DNA of 10,523 nt, taken from NCBI GenBank assembly GCA_002373535.1, contig DFKL01000069.1, positions 1 through 10,523 of the forward strand, read 5' to 3'. Source of the DNA: Prevotellaceae bacterium UBA3646 (GTDB lineage Bacteria > Bacteroidota > Bacteroidia > Bacteroidales > Bacteroidaceae). The notes below the pieces were generated by a model. The model saw only the letters and a program-made list of their open reading frames with translations. It did no database searches and had not been told where the DNA came from. Below are positions 1-7,536 of the stretch, piece after piece. The position numbers were made by a program, and so were the translations under genes. Each line of letters starts with the position of its first letter. Within the stretch, counting starts at the first letter, position 1.

Positions 1-2750
1 CCTTCTCAGGTTGCTCCGGCCTGACATCAGTCACTATTCCCAACAGCGTCACCAGTATTAACAATGGTGCCTTCTATCATTGCTCCGGCCTGACATCAGT
101 CACCATTGGCAACAGCGTTACCCGCATAGGCTATTCTGCCTTCTCAGGTTGCTCCGGCCTGACATCAGTCACCATCCCCAACAGCGTCACCAGCATAGCC
201 AGTTCTGCCTTCTCTGGTTGCTCCGGCCTGACATCAGTCACCATTCCCAACAGCGTCACCAGCATTGACAATTCTGCCTTTTCTGGTTGCTCCGGCTTGA
301 CATCCATCACCATCCCCAACAGCGTCACCAGCATTAACGATTATACCTTCTATGGTTGCACCGGCCTGACATCCATCACCATCCCTGAGAGCGTCACCAG
401 CATTGGCCGTTCTGCCTTCGTATATTGCTCTGGCCTGACCAAAGCCGAGTTTGCCAGCATAGAGAGCCTGTGTAAGATTAAATTTAGCGATTCTGACTCT
501 AATCCATTATATTATGCCAAGCACCTGTACATTGATGGACAGGAAGTAACAGGTGTGGTTATTCCCGAGAGCGTCACAAGTATTAACGATTATACCTTCT
601 ATGGTTGCAGCCGCCTGACATCAGTCACCATCCCCAACAGTGTCACCGGCATAGGCTGGTCTGCCTTCTCAGGTTGCTCCGGCCTGACCAATATTTATTC
701 TTTATCAAAAAATCCTCCAAGGATTTCAGAAACTACATTTGAAGGTAGTACACCTATTGTATATGTACCACATGGTTGTAAGGAAAAATATACCAGTGCG
801 ACATATTGGAAGGATTTAAATATTGTGGAAATGGTAAATGTTGAATCCGTTGAAATAGCAAAAGCACAATATGATATAATCGTAGGTGAGTCAAAAGCAA
901 TTGATGTCACTGTTTTGCCAAACACAGCAACTTATCAAAAACTGGAATGGCAAATTGACAATCCTGAGATTGCAACAATAGACAAAGGCATCGTAACAGG
1001 AAAAAAGACAGGACAGACAAAATTGACGGTAACTACTACCGATGGAATGGAGCTATCTGCTTCTTGCATAATCAGTGTCACGAATCCTGTCCAGTCAATA
1101 TCATTAAGCAAGACACAGGTAGAACTGGAAGCCGGTGAGAGTGAGACTATTACTGCCAGTTGTGCGCCGGCAGATGCAGACGATGTCTCCGTATTATGGA
1201 CATCGTCCGACAATAGCATAGCAACAGTTGCTGAGGGCAAAATAGTTGCGGTGGCAGTCGGAGAGGCAGATATTATAGCGAAATCCGTAAATGGCATCGA
1301 AGCGAGGTGCAGGGTCAAGGTTATTCCTACTCCAGTTACATTACTCTCTTTGAATAAGTCATCAATTGATTTGGTCAAGGATGCAAGTTTTAGGTTGATA
1401 TGTAATGTTACCCCGGAAAATGCAACGAACAAGGAGTTGAAATGGACTTCGCTAAACAGCGATATTGCATCAGTGGATGCAACTGGGTTGGTTACGGCAA
1501 GGTCAACGGGAAGGACGACGATTGTTGTTTCTTCTGTATCCAATTCCACGGTAACCATCAGTTGTATCGTAAATGTGACTACGCCGGTAACATCTATACG
1601 GTTGGATAATGACGTATTGGATATGTTGGTCGAGGATGATGTGCAGCTCTCTGCTATTTGCTTGCCGTCCGATGCAGACAACGCAAGCATTGCTTGGACT
1701 ACGGCAAACAGTGAGATTGTCACAGTCTCACAAGATGGGACCGTAACTGCCAAGAATGAGGGTGAGGCGCGGATTACTGCCACCACGACCGACGGTACCA
1801 ACCTTTCTGCTTCTTGTCTGGTCCACGTAAAAAGGCACAAGCAGGCTATCACCTGGAATCAGGAGGCACTGATTTGTCAAGAGGGTGGAGAAATGATTGT
1901 CCTGGATGCAGGTGCGGGCAGCGGACTGCCTGTACGATACAGTTCGGCTGACTCTGAAATCGTTTCCATATTTGATCTGGACGATGTGGTATATGCCAAT
2001 CCTGTCAAGGAGGGAAAGACGGTGATATCTGCATATCAGCAGGGTAACTATAAATACGAACCTGCCGAGGCTAAGAGAGAGATAGAGGTTATAGGCAAGC
2101 CGATGGGTGGTTCCAGGACATTGGTTGCATATTATTCGCAATCCGCTCTTATGGATGGTATCGTGGCAGAACTGACCAACCAGATAGCCAGTTCCTATAC
2201 ACAGGTATATACCCAGAAGATAGAGCCGTCCAACGCAAGGATAGACATGGCAAACCATGATGCTGCCATACGTGATTCGGTAATGAATGTAATTTCCCTG
2301 TATCCCGATGATGCTGTGAGCTATCCTGAAATAAAGCCGCTTAATGTAGCAGTCGGTGATTACGACGATATTATATTGGTCTATCCTATCTGGAACATGT
2401 CTATGGCGGCACCTATGCAGACATTCTGTTTCCAAAACAGGGATATTCTGGAATCGAAGTCTGTGGCATATATCGAGTATGACCTGTTTGACGAGGCAGG
2501 AACATCGTCCAACGCCCAGGTGCTTAGGCTGTGTCCGTCCAATATTGCAGACAAGAAAGACTTGATAAAGGAATGGCTGGACAACTCCGTCGCAACAGGA
2601 ATCCTGCAGTTCAGACATGACAAGAAAGAATCTCGCGATGGTATTTACGATTTACAGGGAAGGAAGATTTCAAATCCCGGAAAGAAAGGCTTGTATATAA
2701 TTAAAGGACATAAAATGTTAATAAATGATAATGGTGGAACCAACAGATGA
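1..2750 (+). CDS. BspA-like LRR / Big_2 / flavodoxin-like surface protein (5' truncated)
   Basis: Reading in the frame that begins at position 3, the protein is open from the left edge to the TGA at 2748-2750 (915 residues visible). The ATG at 297 is an internal Met inside a repeat, so the true start lies upstream of the window. Visible order: LRR_5 (BspA/TpLRR) repeats with the core SGCSGLTSVTIPNSVTSI, residues about 1-278; four Ig-like Big_2 domains at about 280-360, 363-441, 445-526 and 529-610, each with a W-x-S/T-x-N-S-x-I-A/V core and a G-x-A/T strand; a fifth beta-rich domain at about 611-699; a flavodoxin-like domain at about 702-866 (LVAYYS strand, then DYDDIILVYPIW); and a tail at about 876-906 (IYDLQGRKISNPGKKGLYII), typical of Bacteroidales secreted proteins. 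BspA-family proteins are surface adhesins; that role here is inferred from the family. The signal peptide is outside the window. The flavodoxin call rests on motif order only. Confidence 0.9.
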   Translation, partial: FSGCSGLTSVTIPNSVTSINNGAFYHCSGLTSVTIGNSVTRIGYSAFSGCSGLTSVTIPNSVTSIASSAFSGCSGLTSVTIPNSVTSIDNSAFSGCSGLTSITIPNSVTSINDYTFYGCTGLTSITIPESVTSIGRSAFVYCSGLTKAEFASIESLCKIKFSDSDSNPLYYAKHLYIDGQEVTGVVIPESVTSINDYTFYGCSRLTSVTIPNSVTGIGWSAFSGCSGLTNIYSLSKNPPRISETTFEGSTPIVYVPHGCKEKYTSATYWKDLNIVEMVNVESVEIAKAQYDIIVGESKAIDVTVLPNTATYQKLEWQIDNPEIATIDKGIVTGKKTGQTKLTVTTTDGMELSASCIISVTNPVQSISLSKTQVELEAGESETITASCAPADADDVSVLWTSSDNSIATVAEGKIVAVAVGEADIIAKSVNGIEARCRVKVIPTPVTLLSLNKSSIDLVKDASFRLICNVTPENATNKELKWTSLNSDIASVDATGLVTARSTGRTTIVVSSVSNSTVTISCIVNVTTPVTSIRLDNDVLDMLVEDDVQLSAICLPSDADNASIAWTTANSEIVTVSQDGTVTAKNEGEARITATTTDGTNLSASCLVHVKRHKQAITWNQEALICQEGGEMIVLDAGAGSGLPVRYSSADSEIVSIFDLDDVVYANPVKEGKTVISAYQQGNYKYEPAEAKREIEVIGKPMGGSRTLVAYYSQSALMDGIVAELTNQIASSYTQVYTQKIEPSNARIDMANHDAAIRDSVMNVISLYPDDAVSYPEIKPLNVAVGDYDDIILVYPIWNMSMAAPMQTFCFQNRDILESKSVAYIEYDLFDEAGTSSNAQVLRLCPSNIADKKDLIKEWLDNSVATGILQFRHDKKESRDGIYDLQGRKISNPGKKGLYIIKGHKMLINDNGGTNR
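3..440 (+). repeat. 69-bp in-frame tandem repeat encoding LRR_5 units
   Basis: Units begin at 3, 72, 141, 210, 279, 348 and 417, an exact 69-bp period (23 codons); the last unit diverges after about 25 bases. The core ggttgctccggcctgacatc is almost invariant. Units 141-209 and 210-278 differ at about five positions, fewer than protein selection alone would need, which suggests recent duplication or gene conversion. Two further units at 597 and 666 follow a non-repeat insertion. The array is coding throughout. Confidence 0.93.
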
Positions 2751-2790
2751 AATGATAACTCGTATAGTACAAAACGAAGAGGAAAAGACT

Positions 2791-3654
2791 ATGATAGCCC
2801 ACTATACAACTATAGAGGGTTTTCATGGGATGCTCAATAGTGTAACACAAGAAAAAGGGCATTTTTGTATAAATCTATGGGCATCAAATATATTTACCTT
2901 AAATGATCCTGGTGAATTTAAATATGGATATCGCGTATTACATCAATGGCTTCCTAAAGTAGAGGAAGAACTAAGAGTCCAAGATGATGAGAAGCTGTCT
3001 CGAATATGGACTATCCAAGGAATTGACAATAAAGAACATTCTTTCCTCGACAACGAATTAGAACAATCTATATATAATCAAGAAAAAACTCCTTATGTAT
3101 TGTCTTTTTCGCATGAAATAGATAATCTTCCGATGTTTAGAATGTATTCGGATGATGCATCTGGAATCTGTGTGGTGTTTTCATATGCGAGGTTAAAAAA
3201 TAGTTTACGCCTTTACGACGTATGTTATAATCAGGAAATCCAGAAAGAAGGATACGATATGTCGAAAACAGTATATCAACTATATCTAAATAGTTTACAT
3301 GAACGGGAATTAGACAAGGAACAGAAATTAAAGTTAATGTTAGAGAGTTTAGTTTCATATACGTCAATCATTGCGGCATATATTAAACGTGGTGACTACA
3401 AGTATGAAAAGGAAATGAGGCATTGGGAACTGAAATCGCCAACAGATGGAGTAAAATTTCGGACGAATAAAAATGGGAATATTGTACCGTACAAAAATGT
3501 AGCAGTTCCTCTTAATGCTATAAAGAAATTAATAATTGGACCATGTGCTGATTTTGAAACTACCAAATATATGATTGATTTGAATTTCAAGTCAAAAGGG
3601 ATAAAGGAAATACCCCAAATAGTTAAAAGCAACATAAAATACAGACGATATTAA
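2791..3654 (+). CDS. DUF2971-type protein
   Basis: This 287-residue protein starts MIAHYTTIEGFHGMLN and continues with LWASNIFTLNDPGEFKYGY. The HYT...G near the N-terminus, the 'L-W-A-S...LND..EF' stretch and a later E-x-E-x-R segment (YEKEMR, residues 205-210) are the signature I associate with DUF2971, a family of unknown function. I see no signal peptide or membrane segment, so it is probably cytoplasmic. The start at 2791 was chosen because the family begins at the HYT segment and a purine-rich gaagaggaaaag lies just upstream; ATGs at 2725 (overlapping the previous gene by 26 bp) and 2752 are alternatives. It is AT-rich: 20 G/C of 60 bases at 2821-2880, against 26 of 60 at 4381-4440 in the next gene. 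This suggests independent acquisition and no necessary link to the downstream cluster. The molecular function is not determined. Confidence 0.8.
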   Translation: MIAHYTTIEGFHGMLNSVTQEKGHFCINLWASNIFTLNDPGEFKYGYRVLHQWLPKVEEELRVQDDEKLSRIWTIQGIDNKEHSFLDNELEQSIYNQEKTPYVLSFSHEIDNLPMFRMYSDDASGICVVFSYARLKNSLRLYDVCYNQEIQKEGYDMSKTVYQLYLNSLHERELDKEQKLKLMLESLVSYTSIIAAYIKRGDYKYEKEMRHWELKSPTDGVKFRTNKNGNIVPYKNVAVPLNAIKKLIIGPCADFETTKYMIDLNFKSKGIKEIPQIVKSNIKYRRY

Positions 3655-3674
3655 AGCATAGTCAAGAGCAAAGT

Positions 3675-5492
3675 ATGAAGCGAATTATTATATTAATAGT
3701 TCTAATAGTATCTGCATTTGAACATATTTATTCCCAGAACTGGGATTACATCGTTAATTCAGGAGAATACTATTATGGCGAGGCTGTGTCCGAGACAGAA
3801 GAACAGGCAGACAAGGAAGCTTTGTCAAGGCTGTGTTCGATGATTGCTGTTCATGTATCGAGTGATTTCGGATCTGCCTATAGCCAGACGGTCAAAGACC
3901 ACAAGATGGAGCATAGCGAGTTCGTACACCGGTGTATATTGACATACACGTCCTCTACGTTGACAAACTGCGAACGCATGACATTGGATTCTGGTTCCAA
4001 AAAGATTGTGCGTCGCTGGATGAAACGGTCGGAATTGTCGCGTATATACGAGTCCAGGATTGCAAAGGCAAAGGATATGGTTGCCATGGCAGGTGAGGCT
4101 ATTGAGAGGAACAAGGTGGGTATTGCCCTCCAGTATTATTACTGGGCATATTCTTTACTGTGTTCTACGCAATATCCCAACGAGGTTACTGACGACGAGG
4201 GGCATATCCTTGTTAACTGGATTCCGTCACAGATGCGCTACATATTGGGTGACATAAAGGTTTCCCTGGATCAAAAAGATGGTGAAAACGTGGACTTGTT
4301 GTTTACGTACAAGGGCTCGCCTGTGTCGGAATTGGAATTCAACTACAACGATGGCAGGGAAATATGTGTAGGCAAGGCAAAGGATGGACGTGGAACTATG
4401 CTGATGATTCCTGATTTTGACGGAGACATGTATCATCTGAACATAGAGTATGAATACAAGAGCCTGTCTCGTGGGGACTCGGAGATGGAGAGCGTGCTGA
4501 ACGTGGTCGGGCGACTGACATTGCCGGAGGCATTTGAGAAACTGAACTTCCGTATCAACAGGCAAATTGCGTCTGGCAACCATTCTGCAAGAAAGGCTGT
4601 TTCCAAGCAGATTGTTCCGTCTGCTACCCAGTTGGCAGAACAAAGCGAGACATACCAAGTCGCTATGAACAGGGTTCTGGGTGCAATACGGGCTCACAGG
4701 CATACCGATGCCTATCCTTGTTTTACGCTTGAAGGGCGCGAAATGTTTGACAAGCTGATAGGCTATGGCAAGGGAAGGGTCGTAGGTGAACCACAGATGC
4801 ATTATTATAAGAGCCACGACGGAGATGTGGTTGCAAGAGGGTTGCAAATGAGTTTTTCGTTCCGGAACGGTACTAAGACCACATTTGTAGAGGATGTGGT
4901 ATTTACTTTCAATGACAAGGGCAAGATAAAAAATATCGCCTTTGGCCTTGGCAAGAATGCAGAAAATGATATTCTTGTCAAGAAGGTCAGGTGGAAGGAA
5001 GAGATCAGGGAAGACTTGGTAGAGTTCCTGGAGAACTACAAGACGGCTTATTGTCTGAAGCGTCTGGACTATATTCGTGATATTTTTGCTGACGATGCCA
5101 TTATAATCGTCGGCAATGTCACGCGTGTCTATACCAGGCAGCCCGGTGACGGCAATATGTCACTAAAGGGCAGGAACATCATTTCTACCAACAGGTATAC
5201 TAAGGACAAGTATCTGGAGAATCTTGCCCGTTGCTTCAGGAATAACGAGTTTGTGAATATTCGGTTCAGGCATAGTGACATTCAGAAACTGGAGAAGTCA
5301 TCCAATCAGGATATCATTTGTGTGCAGTTGGCTCAGGATTATAATTCTTCGTCGTATGCAGATCAGGGCTACCTGTTCCTGATGATTGATATGTCGGATG
5401 GTGATTCTCCGTTTATTAAAGTCCGCACATGGCAGCCTGAGCCAGATCCCAAGTTCGGGTATTACAATGCCGGGGATTTCTATGACGAATAA
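3675..5492 (+). CDS. Secreted LPP20-like protein with NTF2-like C-terminal region
   Basis: A 605-residue protein with a clear signal peptide (basic MKR, hydrophobic IIILIVLIVSAF, likely cut near residues 20-21 before QNWDY) and no lipobox cysteine, so it is predicted periplasmic or surface-located. Residues about 30-130 (GEAVSETEEQADKEALSRLC and on) resemble the LPP20 fold: a 'G.....s..eA...A...L' helix followed by beta strands. A helical stretch at 143-163 (ALQYYYWAYSLLCS) is TPR-like. Residues about 194-276 are a beta-rich domain. Residues about 323-426 and 443-589 each look like an NTF2/SnoaL-type unit (helices, then paired strands such as VVFTFNDKGKIKNIAF and FADDAIIIVG); this last call is weak and structural only. 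The stop overlaps the start of the caspase gene, so the two are probably cotranscribed and translationally coupled. Function unknown; a scaffold or ligand-binding partner of the downstream protease is an inference. Confidence 0.85.
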   Translation: MKRIIILIVLIVSAFEHIYSQNWDYIVNSGEYYYGEAVSETEEQADKEALSRLCSMIAVHVSSDFGSAYSQTVKDHKMEHSEFVHRCILTYTSSTLTNCERMTLDSGSKKIVRRWMKRSELSRIYESRIAKAKDMVAMAGEAIERNKVGIALQYYYWAYSLLCSTQYPNEVTDDEGHILVNWIPSQMRYILGDIKVSLDQKDGENVDLLFTYKGSPVSELEFNYNDGREICVGKAKDGRGTMLMIPDFDGDMYHLNIEYEYKSLSRGDSEMESVLNVVGRLTLPEAFEKLNFRINRQIASGNHSARKAVSKQIVPSATQLAEQSETYQVAMNRVLGAIRAHRHTDAYPCFTLEGREMFDKLIGYGKGRVVGEPQMHYYKSHDGDVVARGLQMSFSFRNGTKTTFVEDVVFTFNDKGKIKNIAFGLGKNAENDILVKKVRWKEEIREDLVEFLENYKTAYCLKRLDYIRDIFADDAIIIVGNVTRVYTRQPGDGNMSLKGRNIISTNRYTKDKYLENLARCFRNNEFVNIRFRHSDIQKLEKSSNQDIICVQLAQDYNSSSYADQGYLFLMIDMSDGDSPFIKVRTWQPEPDPKFGYYNAGDFYDE

Positions 5493-6342
5493 GATGTATC
5501 GCATTGCAAGATTTATATGTTCGCTGGTATTATGCTTGTGCATATCTGCTACGGCGATAGCAGAGAACAGGCATGCTCTTATTTTTGGACTGGGCAGGCA
5601 GGAAGATGGTAATTGGTCAAAGATAAACGGTGACATAGACGCGGTTTATGTATGCAGGATGCTGGAGAGATGCGGATTCAGGGATATACGTATACTGACC
5701 AACGAACGTGCCACGAAACAGGGCATGGCACAGGCGTTCCTTGATCTGGCAAAAGTTTGTAAGAAGGGTGATATGGTATATATACACTATTCTGGTCATG
5801 GTCAATATATGACTGACTTGGATGGTGATGAGGCGGAACGGTGGACAGGAAGGCATGCCCGGTGGGACGAATCATGGATTCCTTATGATGCTTATATGTA
5901 TTACTCTAAGGAGGACAGGGGCGAGAAGCATTTCTGTGATGACGAGATAGCAAGGTATCTGTCCATGATCCGGAAAAGGATCGGTTCGACGGGGAGGTTG
6001 TATGTGGTTGTGGATGCGTGCCACAGTGGCGATGCTACGCGAGGAGGTGATTCCGAGTGTGTACGTGGAGTGGACAAGGAATTTATAATTCCTGACAACC
6101 CGGATTCGCCTTCGTCCATACATATTGAGGAAAAATGGCTGACCATAAGTGCGTGCAAGCCCTATCAGCTGTGTTTTGAGCAGAGGTCTCCCAAAGCAGG
6201 AAAACTGACATACGCATTGTATGAGTTGGGTAATCGTGTCTTCGATATGAGCAACGGTGAACTTGAGTCTGCACTGAACCGCTATATGGAGGAGCATCCC
6301 GGGAGATTGCCTCAGAATCCTGTGGTTTCAGGGAAAAAATGA
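5482..6342 (+). CDS. Exported caspase-like protease (peptidase C14 family)
   Basis: A 286-residue protein. After a signal peptide (RIARFICSLVLCLCISATAIA, predicted cleavage near ENRHAL) comes a single caspase p20-like domain: HALIFGLGRQ strand, GDIDAVYVCRMLERCGF helix (the D-A-x-x-x-x-x-L-x-x-x-GF pattern), HYSGHGQ with presumed catalytic His106, and YVVVDACHSG with presumed catalytic Cys180. It ends in QNPVVSG, common at the end of bacterial C14 domains. C14 enzymes cut after basic or acidic residues; specificity cannot be read here. The frame stays open upstream to 5386, but the ATG at 5482 (or 5494) gives the signal peptide directly; 5482 overlaps the previous gene by 11 bp. Most described bacterial caspase-like proteins in immunity are cytoplasmic, so the export signal is notable. 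The substrate is unknown; periplasmic parts of neighbouring proteins are candidates by inference. Confidence 0.92.
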   Translation: MTNKMYRIARFICSLVLCLCISATAIAENRHALIFGLGRQEDGNWSKINGDIDAVYVCRMLERCGFRDIRILTNERATKQGMAQAFLDLAKVCKKGDMVYIHYSGHGQYMTDLDGDEAERWTGRHARWDESWIPYDAYMYYSKEDRGEKHFCDDEIARYLSMIRKRIGSTGRLYVVVDACHSGDATRGGDSECVRGVDKEFIIPDNPDSPSSIHIEEKWLTISACKPYQLCFEQRSPKAGKLTYALYELGNRVFDMSNGELESALNRYMEEHPGRLPQNPVVSGKK

Positions 6343-6350
6343 ACTGGACA

Positions 6351-6362
6351 TGGGTCACATTG
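6351..6362 (+). promoter_or_regulatory. Shared 12-base motif upstream of the sigma-factor gene (speculative)
   Basis: The sequence tgggtcacattg lies between the caspase stop and the sigma-factor start. It matches tgggtcactttg at 7469-7480 at 11 of 12 bases, and that copy also sits just after a stop codon and before a gene of the cluster. It could be an operator or a promoter element, but two copies are thin evidence. A similar ctgggtcac occurs inside argS by coding chance. Confidence 0.2.
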
Positions 6363-6371
6363 TGTTGAAAT

Positions 6372-7025
6372 ATGCATATATATGAAAAACATAGGAAAAT
6401 GTCATACACGGATGTCGAGATTGTTCTAGGACTGCAGTCCAGAGACAGGGACACGGAGGAATGGTTCTACGGTAGCTCCAGGCAGTATTTTATGAACAGC
6501 TTCAACAAGGTGTTCTTTGACGAGGACCAGAAAGTCGAGATTTTCCAGGATGCCTTCCTACGTCTGTGGACGCAGATAGAGGATGGAATGATTTCCATCG
6601 AGGACGATGTCGTATGTCGTAAGCAGAAGGATGGCGGGTACGAGCCGATGACCTGTTCTCTGAAAACGTTTCTGTTTTCTATAGCAAGGAATGAATACAG
6701 GGAGATTGTACGTAGTACCAGGGAGATATATGTCGACGGGTATTTTGACAACATTAACGACGATGTGACGTATAGCCAGGGCGAGGATGACGAGGCAGAA
6801 GTAAAGGTGCGGGTAGTTGACGAGTGTATTCAGATGATGTCGCCGAGATGTCTGGAAATACTGACTCTGTTTTATATAGAGGGAAAGACATTGGACGAGA
6901 TTATGGAAATCAGGAAAGAGAAGAATACGAGCAAGATAGGGCTGAAGAGTGCCAAATATAAATGTATGAACACTCTGCGTGAAAAAATTACACGGAAGTT
7001 GAATCTGCTTAACCTTGAGATATAA
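6372..7025 (+). CDS. ECF-type sigma-70 family RNA polymerase sigma factor
   Basis: A 217-residue protein with the two-domain layout of ECF sigma factors. Region 2 spans about residues 15-65, with FFDEDQKVEIFQDAFLRLW matching the 'D..QevF.r.W' core-binding helix. Region 4 spans about 149-207: MSPRCLEILTLFYIEGKTLD, then an HTH-like segment ending in SAKYKCMNTLREKI. No region 1.1 or 3 is visible. It would direct RNA polymerase to a small regulon, perhaps including this cluster. The start is uncertain: 6372 gives the longest form, but ATG 6399 (MSYTDVEIVLGLQSRD) aligns better with usual ECF starts and has an A-rich leader. It lies 29 bp after the caspase gene and 1 bp before the membrane protein gene, which suggests coexpression with both. 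Confidence 0.9.
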   Translation: MHIYEKHRKMSYTDVEIVLGLQSRDRDTEEWFYGSSRQYFMNSFNKVFFDEDQKVEIFQDAFLRLWTQIEDGMISIEDDVVCRKQKDGGYEPMTCSLKTFLFSIARNEYREIVRSTREIYVDGYFDNINDDVTYSQGEDDEAEVKVRVVDECIQMMSPRCLEILTLFYIEGKTLDEIMEIRKEKNTSKIGLKSAKYKCMNTLREKITRKLNLLNLEI

Positions 7026-7026
7026 G

Positions 7027-7467
7027 ATGATTACGGAAGAATATAATGACGACATGCATAGGATTATTGTTGAGAGGTTAGGGGAACGCAACAGGAAGAT
7101 GGAAATCATCAGGGGTTATGAGCGTTCTAAAAACAGGAGACGTGTGTTTTCTTTCATTGGCCTGCTGATGGCAGCTTGCCTGGTTGGCGTGGTATTTATG
7201 ATTGACATAAATCCGCTTACGGAGCCTGCGGATGAGGCTGTCAGGTCAAGCTTGGGAAGCGCACAGGAACTCATAGAGCAGGGAAGGTATGACGAGGCTT
7301 TGTCTGTGGTCGAAAGGGAGTTGTATGTCTCTGACAGCACCCTGCGTGAATTGAGTAAGGAGGAGATTACTGATGACGAAGAGCGTGGGTACGAGGTAAA
7401 GGCCCTGAAAGTCAAGATTAAGGAATTGCACAAAGAGCGTGCGGCGCTGAAAAAGATATTGGAGTAG
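7027..7467 (+). CDS. Single-pass membrane protein, candidate regulator of the adjacent sigma factor
   Basis: A 146-residue protein. Residues 1-39 are charged and end in SKNRRR, followed by one hydrophobic segment at about 40-59 (VFSFIGLLMAACLVGVVFMI). By the positive-inside rule the N-terminus is cytoplasmic and residues 60-146 are periplasmic. The outer part has a TPR-like helix pair (AQELIEQGRYDEALSVVERE) and a lysine/glutamate-rich, coiled-coil-like C-terminus. The start is the ATG at 7027, one base after the sigma-factor stop; an in-frame TTG at 7015 would overlap it and is less likely. Position and topology fit an anti-sigma factor, but there is no recognisable zinc-binding or FecR-type anti-sigma domain, so the role is inferred. 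It could instead be a TPR adaptor for the exported proteins. Confidence 0.85.
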   Translation: MITEEYNDDMHRIIVERLGERNRKMEIIRGYERSKNRRRVFSFIGLLMAACLVGVVFMIDINPLTEPADEAVRSSLGSAQELIEQGRYDEALSVVERELYVSDSTLRELSKEEITDDEERGYEVKALKVKIKELHKERAALKKILE

Positions 7468-7468
7468 C

Positions 7469-7480
7469 TGGGTCACTTTG
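7469..7480 (+). promoter_or_regulatory. Second copy of the shared 12-base motif, ahead of the LPP20-like gene (speculative)
   Basis: tgggtcactttg lies in the 69-bp gap before the exported LPP20-like gene. Its last eight bases, tcactttg, are one mismatch from the Bacteroidales -7 element TAnnTTTG, but no good -33 TTG lies at the right distance. It is the only intergenic gap in the cluster large enough for a promoter. Confidence 0.22.
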
Positions 7481-7536
7481 ATACAATCCTTACATAAAGA
7501 GTAAAAGGAAACCATTTAAACTAAATAATTAACAAG

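Noticed and set aside
297..299. ATG at 297 as the start of the surface protein
   Set aside because: The frame is open and homologous for 98 codons upstream, so this Met is internal.
131..334. Repetitive - strand frame (MLVTLLGMVTDV... repeated)
   Set aside because: It is the antisense of the 69-bp LRR repeats; its periodicity comes from the coding strand.
1..440. Regular repeat that could be taken for a CRISPR array
   Set aside because: The whole 69-bp period is conserved with no unique spacers, and it is translated in frame as LRR units.
935..2618. Long - strand open frames opposite the Ig-like and flavodoxin-like domains
   Set aside because: They mirror the coding strand of clear Big_2 and flavodoxin-like domains, have no recognisable domain and overlap each other.
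5872..6297. - strand frames opposite the caspase gene
   Set aside because: They are shadows of a gene with clear catalytic motifs.
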